Source of the DNA: Massilia sp. W12
Lineage (GTDB): Bacteria; Pseudomonadota; Gammaproteobacteria; Burkholderiales; Burkholderiaceae_D
Assembly (NCBI RefSeq): GCF_037300705.1
Contig: NZ_CP147776.1
Location: 2,852,001-2,916,000, forward strand
Direction of reading: 5' to 3'
Length of the DNA stretch: 64,000 bases
Of the stretch, positions 10,671 to 20,395 are shown in pieces. Position 1 is the first letter of the stretch, and every line of letters starts with the position of its first letter. Both the position numbers and the translations under genes were made by a program. The notes below the pieces were generated by a model. It ran no database searches and had not been told where the DNA came from. It saw only the letters and a program-made list of their open reading frames with translations.

Positions 10671-11576
10671 ATGACCAATCCCTCTCCTGAAGCGCCGCTG
10701 CGTTTAGCGTCCTGGCGCGAATTAGCCTTGCTGGCTTTGCTCACTCTGTGCTGGGGCTTGAATTGGCCGGTGATGAAACTCGGGGTGCAAGATTATCCGC
10801 CGCTGGCGTTTCGCGCTATTTCCATGGGCTTGGGTTTGCTGGTGCTGTATGTGATTGCGCGCATCGGTAAAGTTGCGCTGGCCGCGCCGCGTGCGCACTG
10901 GCGTCAGATCATGCTGTTGGGCATACCGAATATGGTGATCTGGCATGTGTTTATCATTCTGGCGGTCAAGCAATTGAGTTCGGGCCGCAGCGCGATTCTG
11001 GGCTACACCATGCCGCTCTGGGCCGCCTTGCTGGCCTGGCTGCTGTATCGTGAAAAACTGAGCGCGCGCGCGGCATTCGGCCTGGCTTGCGCCGGGGCCG
11101 GGGTGGCGCTCTTATTGCAGCAGGAATGGCTAAGCCTGTCCGGGCGTCCCTTGGGTTTGCTGTGCGCCTTGATCGCGGCTGCCGGCTGGGCTTTGGGGAC
11201 GATTTTGCTCAAGCGCGATGCGCCGCCGCTGCCCACCATCTGCCTGACTTTCTGGATGTTGGCGCAAGCCCTGCTCTGCCTGTGCCTGGGCAGCTTGCTG
11301 TTTGAGCGCGCTGCCTGGCGCGCGCCCGATGCCAAAACCTGGGCCGCGATCTGGTACAACGCGGTGGTGGTGTTTGGCTTTGCGCATGTGGCCTGGTTTC
11401 GCTTAGCGCGCCTGTTGCCGCCGCTGGCGTCCGGCCTGTCGGTGATGTTAATTCCCATGGTGGGGGTGTTTTCCGGGGCCTGGCTGCTGTGGGAAACGCC
11501 GCATTGGCAGGATTATGCGGCGCTGTGCTTGATGCTGCTGGCGATGGGCGCGGTGTTGTTGCAGAAAAAAGAATGA
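10671..11576 (+). CDS. EamA/DMT-family transporter
   Basis: Inner-membrane drug/metabolite transporter of 301 residues with about ten hydrophobic segments in two EamA halves. The first half starts LALLALLTLCWGLNWPVMKL; the second starts around GLLCALIAAAGWALGTILLK. The substrate cannot be told from sequence. ATG 10671 (MTNPSPEAP) is chosen because upstream residues in the frame are polar and unlike the family. It is divergent from pyrF and convergent with the next gene. Confidence 0.88.
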   Translation: MTNPSPEAPLRLASWRELALLALLTLCWGLNWPVMKLGVQDYPPLAFRAISMGLGLLVLYVIARIGKVALAAPRAHWRQIMLLGIPNMVIWHVFIILAVKQLSSGRSAILGYTMPLWAALLAWLLYREKLSARAAFGLACAGAGVALLLQQEWLSLSGRPLGLLCALIAAAGWALGTILLKRDAPPLPTICLTFWMLAQALLCLCLGSLLFERAAWRAPDAKTWAAIWYNAVVVFGFAHVAWFRLARLLPPLASGLSVMLIPMVGVFSGAWLLWETPHWQDYAALCLMLLAMGAVLLQKKE

Positions 11577-11637
11577 GCCGGCAGGCAGCAGCGCTGGACG
11601 CCCCTGGCGCAGCGCTGGCGCCGGGGGCGGGCCGGCC

Positions 11638-12972
11638 TCAGTTGCTGCGCTTACCCTGCAATTCGGCGCGGGTTTGCTCCATCATATCCAGCATGGTTTG
11701 CGCCTGCTGACGCACGCCAGCCGCCGGCGCGCGCGTCAAGCTGCGCAGCTGAGCCATCGCCTTATTCAGCAATTGGCGCGCTTCGTCGCTGCGGCGCATG
11801 GCTTGCAGGCATTGCGCATGCAGCAGTTGCAAACGCAATAAGGCTAATTGCAGCAGTGGATTCTTCGGCGCGCGCAAGGCGCAGCGCTTGAACATGGCTT
11901 GCGCGGCTTCGATATGCGGCAGGGCCAAATCTTCCCGCCGCGCGATATGCTGAGCGCGCGCCAGCGCTTCTTCGCTCTCGCCCAATTCTTCAACCCAGTT
12001 CAGGGGCGCCGGTGTGACTGCGCACAATTCGACAAAGATGCTGCGGCTGTGCTGCAAATGCGGCATCGCCATATCCACCTGGTCGGCAAACACCAGCACC
12101 TTGCCCAGCATGCGCGCACGCACGCCAATGGCCGCGCTGGCCTCCTCGCTTGGCGCGTCTTGCGCCAGTGCCTGGGCTTGATCAAGCGCGTCTTGCAAGA
12201 GTTTGATCGCGGCGCCGTGCTCGTCGGACAGAAATTGCAAGCGCCCCAGCAAAAATTGCACTTCGCTGCGCTGTTCGCGCAGGCTGATTTGATTGGCCGG
12301 GCTGGCTTGTATGAGGTCAAGTTGCTGTTGCGCGCGCAGCAGCGCTTCTTTGCACGCGGCGCGGTCGCCGCCCAAATCGCCTATCGCATGTTGCAGCAAT
12401 AATTGGCGTACGAATAATTGTTGCGCCAGGCTGTCCTGCGCTGCCATCTGAATGAGTTTGGGCAGAGCATCCAGGCTGCGGCGCAATGCGCGCTCGGCTT
12501 CCTGCAAGGCATCGATCTGGTAGTGGTAGCTGGCCAGCATTTCCAGGCTGCAGCACAAGCCGCCCTGGTTTTCCGCATTCGGGCCTTCATCTTGCTCCAG
12601 GCTCTCAAAATCCTGCAGAGCGCGCTGAATCAATTCCAGCGCTTCGGGGGAGTTTTGTTCAAACAGAATTTGCGCTTGCTGCAAGCAGATCCAGCCTGAG
12701 AGCTGGCGCCAGTGGCTGCTGGCGGTCTCGCTTTTGAGCAATTTTTCATACAGTCTGGCCACGCTGTCCTGTTGCTGCGCCAATTGCGCCATGTCGCCTT
12801 GCGCATGCAGCCAGGCGTGCTGCTCGACCAAGGCGTCCAGCAGTGTGAGCAAGTCGTCCTGACTGGTGTGCTCAAGATCGGGTAAGGCGCTGTCAATCAA
12901 GGGGCGCGCGGTGGCGCTGCGGGTGAATTCGGGCGCTAACAGGCGCAGGTAAAGCGGGCTGGTGTGAGTCAT
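11638..12972 (-). CDS. Helical repeat (TPR-like) protein of unknown function
   Basis: A 444-residue, almost wholly alpha-helical protein rich in Gln, Ala and Leu. Degenerate TPR-like helical pairs run along it (for example residues around YEKLLKSETASSHWRQLSGW and LQEAERALRRSLDALPKL). No enzymatic motif is visible. I use ATG 12972 (MTHTSPLYLRLLAPEF). The frame stays open upstream, and a start at 13065 would add MRFDSAVCATIAALFSCAPA, which resembles a weak signal peptide, so an exported form cannot be excluded. Neither start has a clear ribosome binding site. It is probably a scaffold or partner-binding protein. Confidence 0.7.
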   Translation of the reverse strand: MTHTSPLYLRLLAPEFTRSATARPLIDSALPDLEHTSQDDLLTLLDALVEQHAWLHAQGDMAQLAQQQDSVARLYEKLLKSETASSHWRQLSGWICLQQAQILFEQNSPEALELIQRALQDFESLEQDEGPNAENQGGLCCSLEMLASYHYQIDALQEAERALRRSLDALPKLIQMAAQDSLAQQLFVRQLLLQHAIGDLGGDRAACKEALLRAQQQLDLIQASPANQISLREQRSEVQFLLGRLQFLSDEHGAAIKLLQDALDQAQALAQDAPSEEASAAIGVRARMLGKVLVFADQVDMAMPHLQHSRSIFVELCAVTPAPLNWVEELGESEEALARAQHIARREDLALPHIEAAQAMFKRCALRAPKNPLLQLALLRLQLLHAQCLQAMRRSDEARQLLNKAMAQLRSLTRAPAAGVRQQAQTMLDMMEQTRAELQGKRSN

Positions 12973-13290
12973 TGTGAATAGGGTCTTTCGCGATAGGGCG
13001 GCATGCGCCGGGGCGCATGAAAACAAAGCGGCGATTGTAGCGCATACTGCGCTGTCAAAACGCATCTGCTGCGGCAGAATGCGGCGCGCCATGGATTGCC
13101 ACCCATCTTTTTGCCATATGGCAAGCTTTGTCACAGACTTACCACAATTCTTTGCCAAACTGATACTTATTTATGCGCAAAAACATGCCGCGAAAAAGCG
13201 CAGGATATGATGTCGCGCATGCATCCGCGCGCTGACTGCGGCTTGCCTTTGTTCTTCCACGCGTTTTCCTTTCGAATGGAGCTCCCCCCC
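12973..13290. promoter_or_regulatory. Divergent promoter region of the helical repeat gene and egtD
   Basis: Upstream of both divergent genes. The AT-rich stretch 13130-13180 (around GATACTTATTTATGCGC) is the likely egtD promoter. I see no operator or RNA element. Confidence 0.4.
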
Positions 13291-14247
13291 ATGCGTGACA
13301 CGGCTCTGGCGCCTGAGAGCGCCGCTGATCTGGCCCTGCGCCAAGAAATCAGCTCAGGCTTGCAGCAAGCCTGCCCTGTGATTTCTCCCAAATTTTTATA
13401 TGACGACATGGGTTCGCGTCTGTTTGAAGCGATTTGCCTTTTGCCTGAATATTATTTAACCCGCACTGAGGCGCGCATTTTCAGCCGCCATCAGGATGAA
13501 ATATTAAGCGCGCTGGGGCAGGATATCTGCCTGATCGAACCCGGCGCCGGCAGTTGCGAAAAAGCGCAAAAACTGCTGCAAGCGGGTCTGGCGGCGTGGC
13601 AATATGTGGCGCTGGATATTTCCGCCGATTTTCTGCAGCAGGCCGCCAGCCGCCTGCGTCAGCATTTCCCGCAGCTGGAGGTAATGGCGCATAGCATGGA
13701 TTTTTCGCGCGAATTTGAGCTGCCCGCACAAGCCCAAACCGCGCGCCGGGTGTTTTTCTATCCCGGTTCCTCGATTGGCAATTTCATGCCTGAGCAGGCG
13801 GTGGATTTGATGGGGCGCATGCGCGACGCCATGGATGAAGATGGCGGCTTGCTGATCGGGGTCGATATGAAAAAACCCAAGCGCATCCTGGACGCCGCCT
13901 ATGATGATGCGATGGGCTTGACGGCGGCTTTCAATCTGAATCTGCTGCGCAATGTGAACCGCATTCTGGAAGCCGATTTTGATTTGCGCGAATGGCAACA
14001 CCAGGGTTTTTACAATGTCGCGCAAGGCCGGGTGGAAATGCATCTGGCCGCCAAACATGAGCTGCTGGCGCAATGGCCGGGCGGCGCGCGCCGCTTTGAA
14101 CGGGGCGAATCGATTCACACTGAAAACAGCTATAAATACACGCTGGATGAATTCGCCGCCCTGCTCAAACGCGCCAGCTTTGCTGTGAAACAGGTGTGGC
14201 AGGATGAGGATGCCTGGTTCTCCGTGATTTATGCGAAGCCGGTATGA
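13291..14247 (+). CDS. egtD: L-histidine N-alpha-methyltransferase (ergothioneine synthesis)
   Basis: Trimethylates histidine to hercynine with SAM, the first step of ergothioneine synthesis. It is 318 residues, the family length. Family landmarks are FLYDDMGSRLFEAICLLPEY near the N-terminus, the SAM loop IEPGAGSCEKAQKLL, FFYPGSSIGNF, and the C-terminal IHTENSYKYT segment that binds the histidine. ATG 13291 follows GGAG (13278-13281) at a good distance. The stop overlaps the egtB start as ATGA, so the two enzymes are translated together. Confidence 0.94.
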   Translation: MRDTALAPESAADLALRQEISSGLQQACPVISPKFLYDDMGSRLFEAICLLPEYYLTRTEARIFSRHQDEILSALGQDICLIEPGAGSCEKAQKLLQAGLAAWQYVALDISADFLQQAASRLRQHFPQLEVMAHSMDFSREFELPAQAQTARRVFFYPGSSIGNFMPEQAVDLMGRMRDAMDEDGGLLIGVDMKKPKRILDAAYDDAMGLTAAFNLNLLRNVNRILEADFDLREWQHQGFYNVAQGRVEMHLAAKHELLAQWPGGARRFERGESIHTENSYKYTLDEFAALLKRASFAVKQVWQDEDAWFSVIYAKPV

Positions 14248-15434
14248 TGGGCGCGGCGGAAAAATTTCAACAGGTGCGCCAGCACACCCTGGCGCTGATC
14301 GAAGGCTTATCAGCGGAAGATTGCTGTGTGCAGGCGATGCCGGACGCGAGTCCGGCGAAATGGCATTTGGCGCACACCAGCTGGTTTTTTGAAACCTTTA
14401 TCCTGGCGCGCTTTGCACCCGGCTTCCAGCCCTTCGATGCGGCCTATAAAGTCTTATTCAATTCCTATTACCAGGGGGTGGGCGAACAATATCCACGTCC
14501 CAAACGCGGACTGCTGACCCGTCCCGCGCTGCCTGAAGTGCTGGCCTACCGCCGCCATGTGGAGCACGGCATTCTGCAACTCTTGCAAGCCGCCCCGGCG
14601 GATCAAGCGCTGCTAAGCTTGCTCGAACTTGGCTTGCAACACGAGCAGCAGCACCAGGAATTATTGCTGACCGATGTCAAATATCTCTTGTCCTGCAATC
14701 CGCTGGCCCCAGCCTGGCGCGTGGACTGTCGCGCCAGCAGTCCCGAAACGCAGGCCATGCATGCGCCGCAGAGCGCGTGGCGCAGTTGCGAAGGCGGTTT
14801 GCAGGAAATCGGCGCAAGCGGCGCGGGCTTTTGTTTTGACAATGAATTGCCGCGTCACACTGTGTATACCGCGCCGTTTGCGATTGCCGCAACGCCGGTC
14901 AGCAATGCGCAATGGCTGGCGTTCATCGAGGCCGGCGGCTACCAGGAGCCGCAATATTGGCTGGCCGAGGGCTGGGATATGCTGCGGCGCGAAGGCTGGC
15001 AGGCGCCGCTGTACTGGCGCCGGCAGAACAGCGCCTGGCAGGCGTTCACCTTAAACGGCCTGCAAACGCTGCCGCTGGCGGCCCCGGTGATGCATATCTC
15101 TTATTTTGAAGCCGATGCCTTTGCGCGCTGGGCCAAGGCGCGCCTGCCGAGTGAGGCGGAATGGGAAATCGCGCAGGCGCAAGGTGTGCTCGAACATGCG
15201 TTTGACCGGGTATGGCAATGGACGCAGAGCAGTTATGCGCCCTACCCCGGTTTTCAGATTCCGCCCGGCGCAGTCGGTGAATACAATGGCAAATTCATGG
15301 TGAATCAATATGTCTTGCGCGGCGCCTCGCTGGCCACGCCAACCGGCCATGCGCGCGCCACCTACCGCAATTTCTTCCCCGCCAGCGCGCGCTGGCAATT
15401 TGCGGGCTTGCGCCTGGCGCGGGATTTGACTTGA
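14244..15434 (+). CDS. egtB: Ergothioneine biosynthesis iron-dependent sulfoxide synthase EgtB
   Basis: Non-haem iron enzyme that joins a thiol donor to hercynine with O2. It has 396 residues. The N-terminal DinB-like four-helix domain carries the metal histidines (KWHLAHTSWFFETF, and LQHEQQHQELLLTDVKYLL). The C-terminal formylglycine-enzyme-like domain ends with RATYRNFFPASARWQFAGLR. Whether it uses cysteine or gamma-glutamylcysteine cannot be decided by eye. It overlaps egtD by four bases. No egtE or egtC is present here, so the C-S lyase step must be encoded elsewhere. Confidence 0.93.
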   Translation: MMGAAEKFQQVRQHTLALIEGLSAEDCCVQAMPDASPAKWHLAHTSWFFETFILARFAPGFQPFDAAYKVLFNSYYQGVGEQYPRPKRGLLTRPALPEVLAYRRHVEHGILQLLQAAPADQALLSLLELGLQHEQQHQELLLTDVKYLLSCNPLAPAWRVDCRASSPETQAMHAPQSAWRSCEGGLQEIGASGAGFCFDNELPRHTVYTAPFAIAATPVSNAQWLAFIEAGGYQEPQYWLAEGWDMLRREGWQAPLYWRRQNSAWQAFTLNGLQTLPLAAPVMHISYFEADAFARWAKARLPSEAEWEIAQAQGVLEHAFDRVWQWTQSSYAPYPGFQIPPGAVGEYNGKFMVNQYVLRGASLATPTGHARATYRNFFPASARWQFAGLRLARDLT

Positions 15435-15527
15435 TTGTGTTGCAACCGTCCCCGGCGGGTTTGGCTTACAGATTGGCAGCATTCCAGGAATGATAGCGGG
15501 CTGGCTTAATCAGGGACGGATTGCGAT

Positions 15528-15551
15528 GGGCATGCCGTTTGCGGCATGTCC
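15528..15551. terminator. Hairpin between convergent genes
   Basis: GGGCATGCCG, loop TTTG, CGGCATGTCC: a 10-bp stem with one G-T pair between egtB and the convergent radical SAM gene. There is no following T run, so a termination role is only likely from position. Confidence 0.4.
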
Positions 15552-15608
15552 CGGCCTTGTGCGCGACTGAAGTTGCACCCCCACACACCCACAGCAAGCC
15601 CCCCCCCT

Positions 15609-17657
15609 TCATGCCACCTTGGCGCACTGCCTGGGCAGCAAAAATCCCAGACTGGGACAGGGCTTGATATGCAAGGCGTGCAAGTAATAGCGCAGCAGCA
15701 CATATTCCAGCGCGCTGCAGTCACGCGCCAGAAGCGGGTATAACTGGCTTTCCTGCTCCGCCACGCGCATCATCTGCAACAGCACCGGATAAGGCGATTG
15801 CGGGGCCCAGTCTTGCGCATCACACACAATCCCATAACGCGCCAGCGCCGACGACAAGATAGCGCGCTGCGCCACATAGGCGGCATGCAAGAGCATGCCC
15901 AGCGCCGCATCTTCAGCACTGCCGGCGGATGGCGGCTGCAGCAAGAAATCCTGCCATTGCGCAAGCGTGTATTGCGCCAGATGCTGCGCGCGCAGGCTGT
16001 GCAAGTGTGGCGCGGCCTGCCCCATGTCCGGGTGCAAACTCCAGGCCGGCAATTCCAGCGCGGCCCAATCATATTCGCGCGCGCCAGCGGCCAGCAAACT
16101 GAGTTGCTGCGCCCCTAAGCTTTGCGCCAGCGCAGTCCAATGCAGTTTTAAACGGTATTGGCGCGATAAAAAGGTTTCGCTGGCGTATTGCATAAAAGCG
16201 TGCACCTGATCAATCGAGCCGAAATGGCGCACAAATTGCGCATTGTAGTAATACGAAGGATGAATCAAACCGGGTTCGGCGTGTGGCGCACCGGTCACCG
16301 TCAGCGCATCGCTGCGCGCATTCGGCGGCAAATGCTGCAAACATTCATACACCCGCAATGCCGGGTAACTGTCCGCTTCGTCATAGCGCACATCCAAACC
16401 TTCTTGCACAAATAATTCCAGGGTCTGGCGGATCGAAGTAAAGTCAGCATAGGGATTGCCCAGCCAAGACCACAAAATCCAGCGCGGCTGGCGCATATGC
16501 TCAAATTCCGGCTCCTGATCGATTTCCATAAAATCTTTGATCTGCTGCACCGCGTTTTTAACCCGGTATGGCTCGCGCATGCGCGCCAGATTGCCATCGT
16601 CCAAGGTGGTGAAGGCGCCGCTTTGTTCAATCAACAGGCCGGAGCGGCGCAGAATGCGCAATTCATCCTTATCAAACACCCCCGGCAAAAAATACGCGCG
16701 CCAAAAGATCGGGCGCTGCAGCTGCGCATTCATATTGATAATGCGCTGCGCCAATTCCATCACATGCTTTTTACAGGTATTCAATTCCGAGCAGATAAAC
16801 CAGAAATAGCGCAAACCGTAGGCCAATAATTGGCGCATTTCCGCTTCCACCACATCCAGATTGCGCCGCCGCACGGTTTTGCCTTTGACAATCGGCTCGC
16901 AGCAAAAAGAACAGGAACAAGGACAGCCGCGCGCGATTTCTATCGCAATCGATAAACCGGTGTCTTTATACGAACCCAGCCCCGGCACGGCTTCCAGATG
17001 CGCATTGCGCAAATTGCGTTCGCCGTGAAAGCGGAAGATTTCATCAATGATGTCCGGCGTATATTCCACCTCATCCAGCGGGCCGTAATACACGCGCTGG
17101 TTTTGCCGCCAGACGCCGTTTTCATCGCGATACAGCAAATTCGCCACGCCCCCGGTCTGGCCGGCCAGGACGGCATCGAATTTTTGCAAAAAATCATCCG
17201 GCTCGCCGACCACGCCGTAATCCGGCTGCAAATAGTCTGCCGCCTTGCTGCCATTCACACTGAAATTAAAGCCGCCGACAATGATTTTGGCGTCGCACAA
17301 GCTGCGCACATGGGCGATCGCGGCGCGCGTTTCTTCCACTGGAAACCAGGGATTTTTGGGCGGCTGACGCTGGATGCTCAAATAATTATCCGCCGCCACC
17401 GAGTCCGCCTGACGCACCGTAAAGCCGACCGCGCGCGGGCGGTGGCGGCGGATCAGGTGGGCGATGCAATCGAGTTTATCAGCCAGCGACAAATCCAGCC
17501 CATCCCAGCGCACCACCTTCAAACCGGCGCGCCGCGCCAAGGCCGAGACTTGCACAAAAGCATACGGAAACACCGGGCGGCCCGGCAGATTGCTCAAATT
17601 CAAAAACAGCATATCAACCGCGTCGGGCGGGTTGATTCCAGTGTAGGCAGGCAACAT
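15609..17657 (-). CDS. B12-binding-type radical SAM protein
   Basis: A 682-residue radical SAM enzyme. Residues 1-180 look like the Rossmann-type cobalamin-binding domain of this superfamily (hydrophobic start DMLFLNLSNLPGRPVFPYAF, then IIVGGFNFSVNG), but the DxHxxG cobalamin ligand motif is not evident. The radical SAM core has GCPCSCSFCCEP, giving CxxxCxxC for the 4Fe-4S cluster. The C-terminal ~250 residues are helical and unassigned. Start ATG 17657 (MLPAYTGINPP) has no good ribosome site; ATG 17612 is an alternative. It is convergent with egtDB and divergent from the glutamate-synthase-like gene. The substrate is unknown. Confidence 0.82.
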   Translation of the reverse strand: MLPAYTGINPPDAVDMLFLNLSNLPGRPVFPYAFVQVSALARRAGLKVVRWDGLDLSLADKLDCIAHLIRRHRPRAVGFTVRQADSVAADNYLSIQRQPPKNPWFPVEETRAAIAHVRSLCDAKIIVGGFNFSVNGSKAADYLQPDYGVVGEPDDFLQKFDAVLAGQTGGVANLLYRDENGVWRQNQRVYYGPLDEVEYTPDIIDEIFRFHGERNLRNAHLEAVPGLGSYKDTGLSIAIEIARGCPCSCSFCCEPIVKGKTVRRRNLDVVEAEMRQLLAYGLRYFWFICSELNTCKKHVMELAQRIINMNAQLQRPIFWRAYFLPGVFDKDELRILRRSGLLIEQSGAFTTLDDGNLARMREPYRVKNAVQQIKDFMEIDQEPEFEHMRQPRWILWSWLGNPYADFTSIRQTLELFVQEGLDVRYDEADSYPALRVYECLQHLPPNARSDALTVTGAPHAEPGLIHPSYYYNAQFVRHFGSIDQVHAFMQYASETFLSRQYRLKLHWTALAQSLGAQQLSLLAAGAREYDWAALELPAWSLHPDMGQAAPHLHSLRAQHLAQYTLAQWQDFLLQPPSAGSAEDAALGMLLHAAYVAQRAILSSALARYGIVCDAQDWAPQSPYPVLLQMMRVAEQESQLYPLLARDCSALEYVLLRYYLHALHIKPCPSLGFLLPRQCAKVA

Positions 17658-17837
17658 AGCGGGGGCGGGGAAAGGGTTGCGATGGCAAATTGTATGCGCG
17701 CGCGTTGGCGCGGCGGGCAAAAGCGCAGCAATACCGCGCCATTTTGCGCGCGCCTGTTGTTTGCCTGCCGCAGCAGGCGCGCGCCGCCGGGTAAACGCCC
17801 TACAATGCGCCATCAACCATACGCTATGGGAGCTGCC

Positions 17838-19499
17838 ATGTTCGCTTCGCGCTATCTGTGTTTTTATCTGTGTTGCGGCTGTGCTTTGGGCAGCGCGCTT
17901 GCGCTGAGCGATGCGCTGTGGCGCCAACATGTCTGGCTGTGGCTGCTGTTTTTGCTGGCTGCCGCGCTCAGCGTGCTGGGCCTGCACGACATCAAACAAA
18001 AGCGGCGCGCGATTTTGCGCAATTACCCGATACTGGCGCATTTCCGCTTTTTATTTGAAGCGATCCGCCCTGAAATCCGCCAATATTTTTTGGAAGACGA
18101 CACCGAGGCGCGCCCGTTTTCGCGCAACCAGCGCAGCCTGGTGTATCAGCGCGCCAAGCAGGAAACCGATAAACGCCCGTTTGGCACCCAGCTCGATGTG
18201 TACGCCAATGACTATGAATGGATTAACCACTCAATTGTGCCGGGGCAGCCGGCCAGCCATGATTTCCGCATCGAAATCGGCAATCACCCGGACTGCCCGC
18301 GCGCCCAGCCTTACAGCGCATCTGTGTTCAATATTTCCGCCATGAGTTTCGGCGCGCTCTCGGCGAATGCGATTCTGGCCTTGAACGGCGGCGCCAAAAA
18401 AGGCAATTTCATGCACGACACCGGCGAAGGCAGCATCAGCGTGCATCACCGCACGCATGGCGGCGACCTGGTGTGGGAAATCGGCTCAGGCTATTTTGGC
18501 TGCCGCACGCCGGACGGCAAATTTTCGCTGGACAAATTCAAACAAAACGCCGCCGCGCCGCAAGTCAAAATGATTGAAGTCAAACTCTCGCAAGGCGCCA
18601 AACCGGGCCATGGCGGGGTTTTGCCCGGGGCCAAGGTGAGCGCCGAAATCGCCGCCGCGCGCGGCGTGCAAATTGGCGAAGACTGCATCTCGCCGCCCTG
18701 CCACAGCGCGTTTGCCACGCCGCTGGAATTGCTGCATTTCATTGAAACCTTGCGCAATGCCTCGGGCGGCAAGCCGACCGGCTTTAAACTCTCGATTGGC
18801 CACCCCTGGGAATTTTTTGCGATTGTCAAAGCCATGCTGGAGTGCGACATCGTGCCGGATTTCATTGTGGTGGATGGCGGCGAAGGCGGCACCGGAGCGG
18901 CGCCGGTGGAGTTTTCCGACCACATCGGCACGCCTTTGCAAGAAGCGCTGCTATTGGCGCACAACACCCTGGTAGGGGCGAATTTGCGCGCCAAAATCAA
19001 GCTCGGCGCCTCGGGCAAGGTGATTTCCGCGTTTGACATCGCGCGCACCCTGGCCCTGGGCGCGGATTGGTGCAATAGCGCGCGCGGCTTTATGTTTGCG
19101 CTGGGCTGCATCCAATCGCAAAGCTGCCACACCGACCGCTGCCCGACCGGCGTCACCACCCAAGACCCCAAGCGCCAGCAGGCTTTGTATGTGCCGGACA
19201 AAATTGAGCGGGTGTACCACTTCCATCAAAACACCTTGAAAGCCTTGCGCGAACTGGTGGCGGCGGCCGGCTTGAACCACCCCTCAGAACTGCGCCCGCA
19301 TCACCTGGTGCGCCGCATTTCCAGCAGCCAGGTGCGGCTGGCGGCGAATCTGCTGCCGTATATCAAGCCCGGGCAATTGCTGGATGCGGCGCAATTGGCG
19401 GAGTTGCCGCCGGTGTTTCAGTATTATTGGCCGCTGGCGCAGGCGGGGTCGTTTTTGGCTGGAAGAGTACCTATACTACAAAACTCCTCAACCTCTTAG
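17838..19499 (+). CDS. FMN-binding glutamate synthase family protein (altered C-terminal end)
   Basis: A 553-residue single-subunit relative of the FMN/Fe-S domain of glutamate synthase. There are two N-terminal membrane helices (residues ~5-50, FASRYLCFYLCCGCALG and WLWLLFLLAAALSVLG), then the TIM-barrel: SAMSFGALSANAI, PGHGGVLPGAKV, VVDGGEGGTGAAP, and a cysteine cluster C-IQSQS-C-HTDR-C. GGGAG before ATG 17838 sets the start. The last ~16 residues (after QAGSFLAGR) run into AT-rich island DNA, so the native C-terminus was probably replaced at the junction near 19455. Confidence 0.88.
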   Translation: MFASRYLCFYLCCGCALGSALALSDALWRQHVWLWLLFLLAAALSVLGLHDIKQKRRAILRNYPILAHFRFLFEAIRPEIRQYFLEDDTEARPFSRNQRSLVYQRAKQETDKRPFGTQLDVYANDYEWINHSIVPGQPASHDFRIEIGNHPDCPRAQPYSASVFNISAMSFGALSANAILALNGGAKKGNFMHDTGEGSISVHHRTHGGDLVWEIGSGYFGCRTPDGKFSLDKFKQNAAAPQVKMIEVKLSQGAKPGHGGVLPGAKVSAEIAAARGVQIGEDCISPPCHSAFATPLELLHFIETLRNASGGKPTGFKLSIGHPWEFFAIVKAMLECDIVPDFIVVDGGEGGTGAAPVEFSDHIGTPLQEALLLAHNTLVGANLRAKIKLGASGKVISAFDIARTLALGADWCNSARGFMFALGCIQSQSCHTDRCPTGVTTQDPKRQQALYVPDKIERVYHFHQNTLKALRELVAAAGLNHPSELRPHHLVRRISSSQVRLAANLLPYIKPGQLLDAAQLAELPPVFQYYWPLAQAGSFLAGRVPILQNSSTS

Positions 19500-19552
19500 A
19501 ATATGTGTATAAAGGTTTATCGAACTATTTTCTTAAACCATCCAATCACAAC

Positions 19553-20367
19553 ATGAATACTTCAATTAAGTACCAGATCTTTGTTAGCTCTACGTATCGT
19601 GATCTTAAAGACGAACGAGACCAAGTGATCAAAGGCATACTTGAGCTAGGACATATCCCTATCGGCATGGAGATGTTTAGTGCCGCAGACGAGGATCAGT
19701 GGCAAGTCATAGCAAAGAAGATTGATGAAGCAGACTACTATGTGCTGATCCTCGCACACCGCTATGGAACCACAACATCAGAAGGATTAAGCTATACAGA
19801 GAAGGAATATGACTATGCCATCTCACAACACGTCCCTATTCTCGGGTTTATTATCGATGATGAGGCGCACTGGCCAGCAAATAAAATGGATAAAGATGCT
19901 ACCGCACAACAACGCCTTTTTTCATTTAAAGAGAAAGTTTTAAAGCGCCTCATTAAACATTGGACAGACAAGCACGATCTACACGCAAAGGTCTGCGCAG
20001 CACTTGTAAAGTCTTTTTCATCCAACCCTCGCACAGGTTGGATTCGTGCCTCAGAAGCACCAGCAATACAGGGATCATATGAGTCAGAGCAGTTTGGGGC
20101 ATCCAGCAGACTTCGCATTGATATATATTACTATTCAAATAAATCAAACACACCTTTTAGCAAGGATCACGCGAATGCTCTTGCAAGTCAGTATCTCCGT
20201 CTTGGCATGTCTCCGCGCGTACTTCAACATGTACAAGGTAATCCAGACGCATTTTTCATTGGAGCACTTGTGACTGCAGCAGAATTACGAGCTGTTCTTA
20301 CCTCCTTTGACACAAAGACACTTAAATATCTTTTTCCTCCTGACTCACCTGACTCTGAAGCGGAGCG
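19553..20367 (+). pseudogene. DUF4062-domain protein, 3' end cut by an IS3-family element
   Basis: The protein begins MNTSIKYQIFVSSTYRDLKD, the hallmark of DUF4062, a Rossmann-like domain often found in conflict or signalling proteins; the domain covers about residues 6-95. The following ~175 residues are unassigned. Native sequence ends at SEAER, where the inverted repeat of the insertion begins; the frame runs on to 20425 inside the element. GC content is far lower than in the neighbouring genes, which indicates transfer. A likely 3' remnant lies at 22002-22202 beyond the element. Whether the shortened protein still works is unknown. Confidence 0.75.
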
Positions 20368-20385
20368 TGTCAAGGTAGTTGTCGC
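20368..20385 (+). repeat. IS left terminal inverted repeat
   Basis: TGTCAAGGTAGTTGTCGC. It lies beyond the 3' end of orfB and matches the right end at 16 of 18 positions in inverted orientation. Confidence 0.88.
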
Positions 20386-20395
20386 AAAAAATCGA

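Noticed and set aside
16998-17837. N-terminal extension of the glutamate-synthase-like frame
   Set aside because: Lies antisense to the radical SAM gene; a ribosome site and family-like start occur at 17838.
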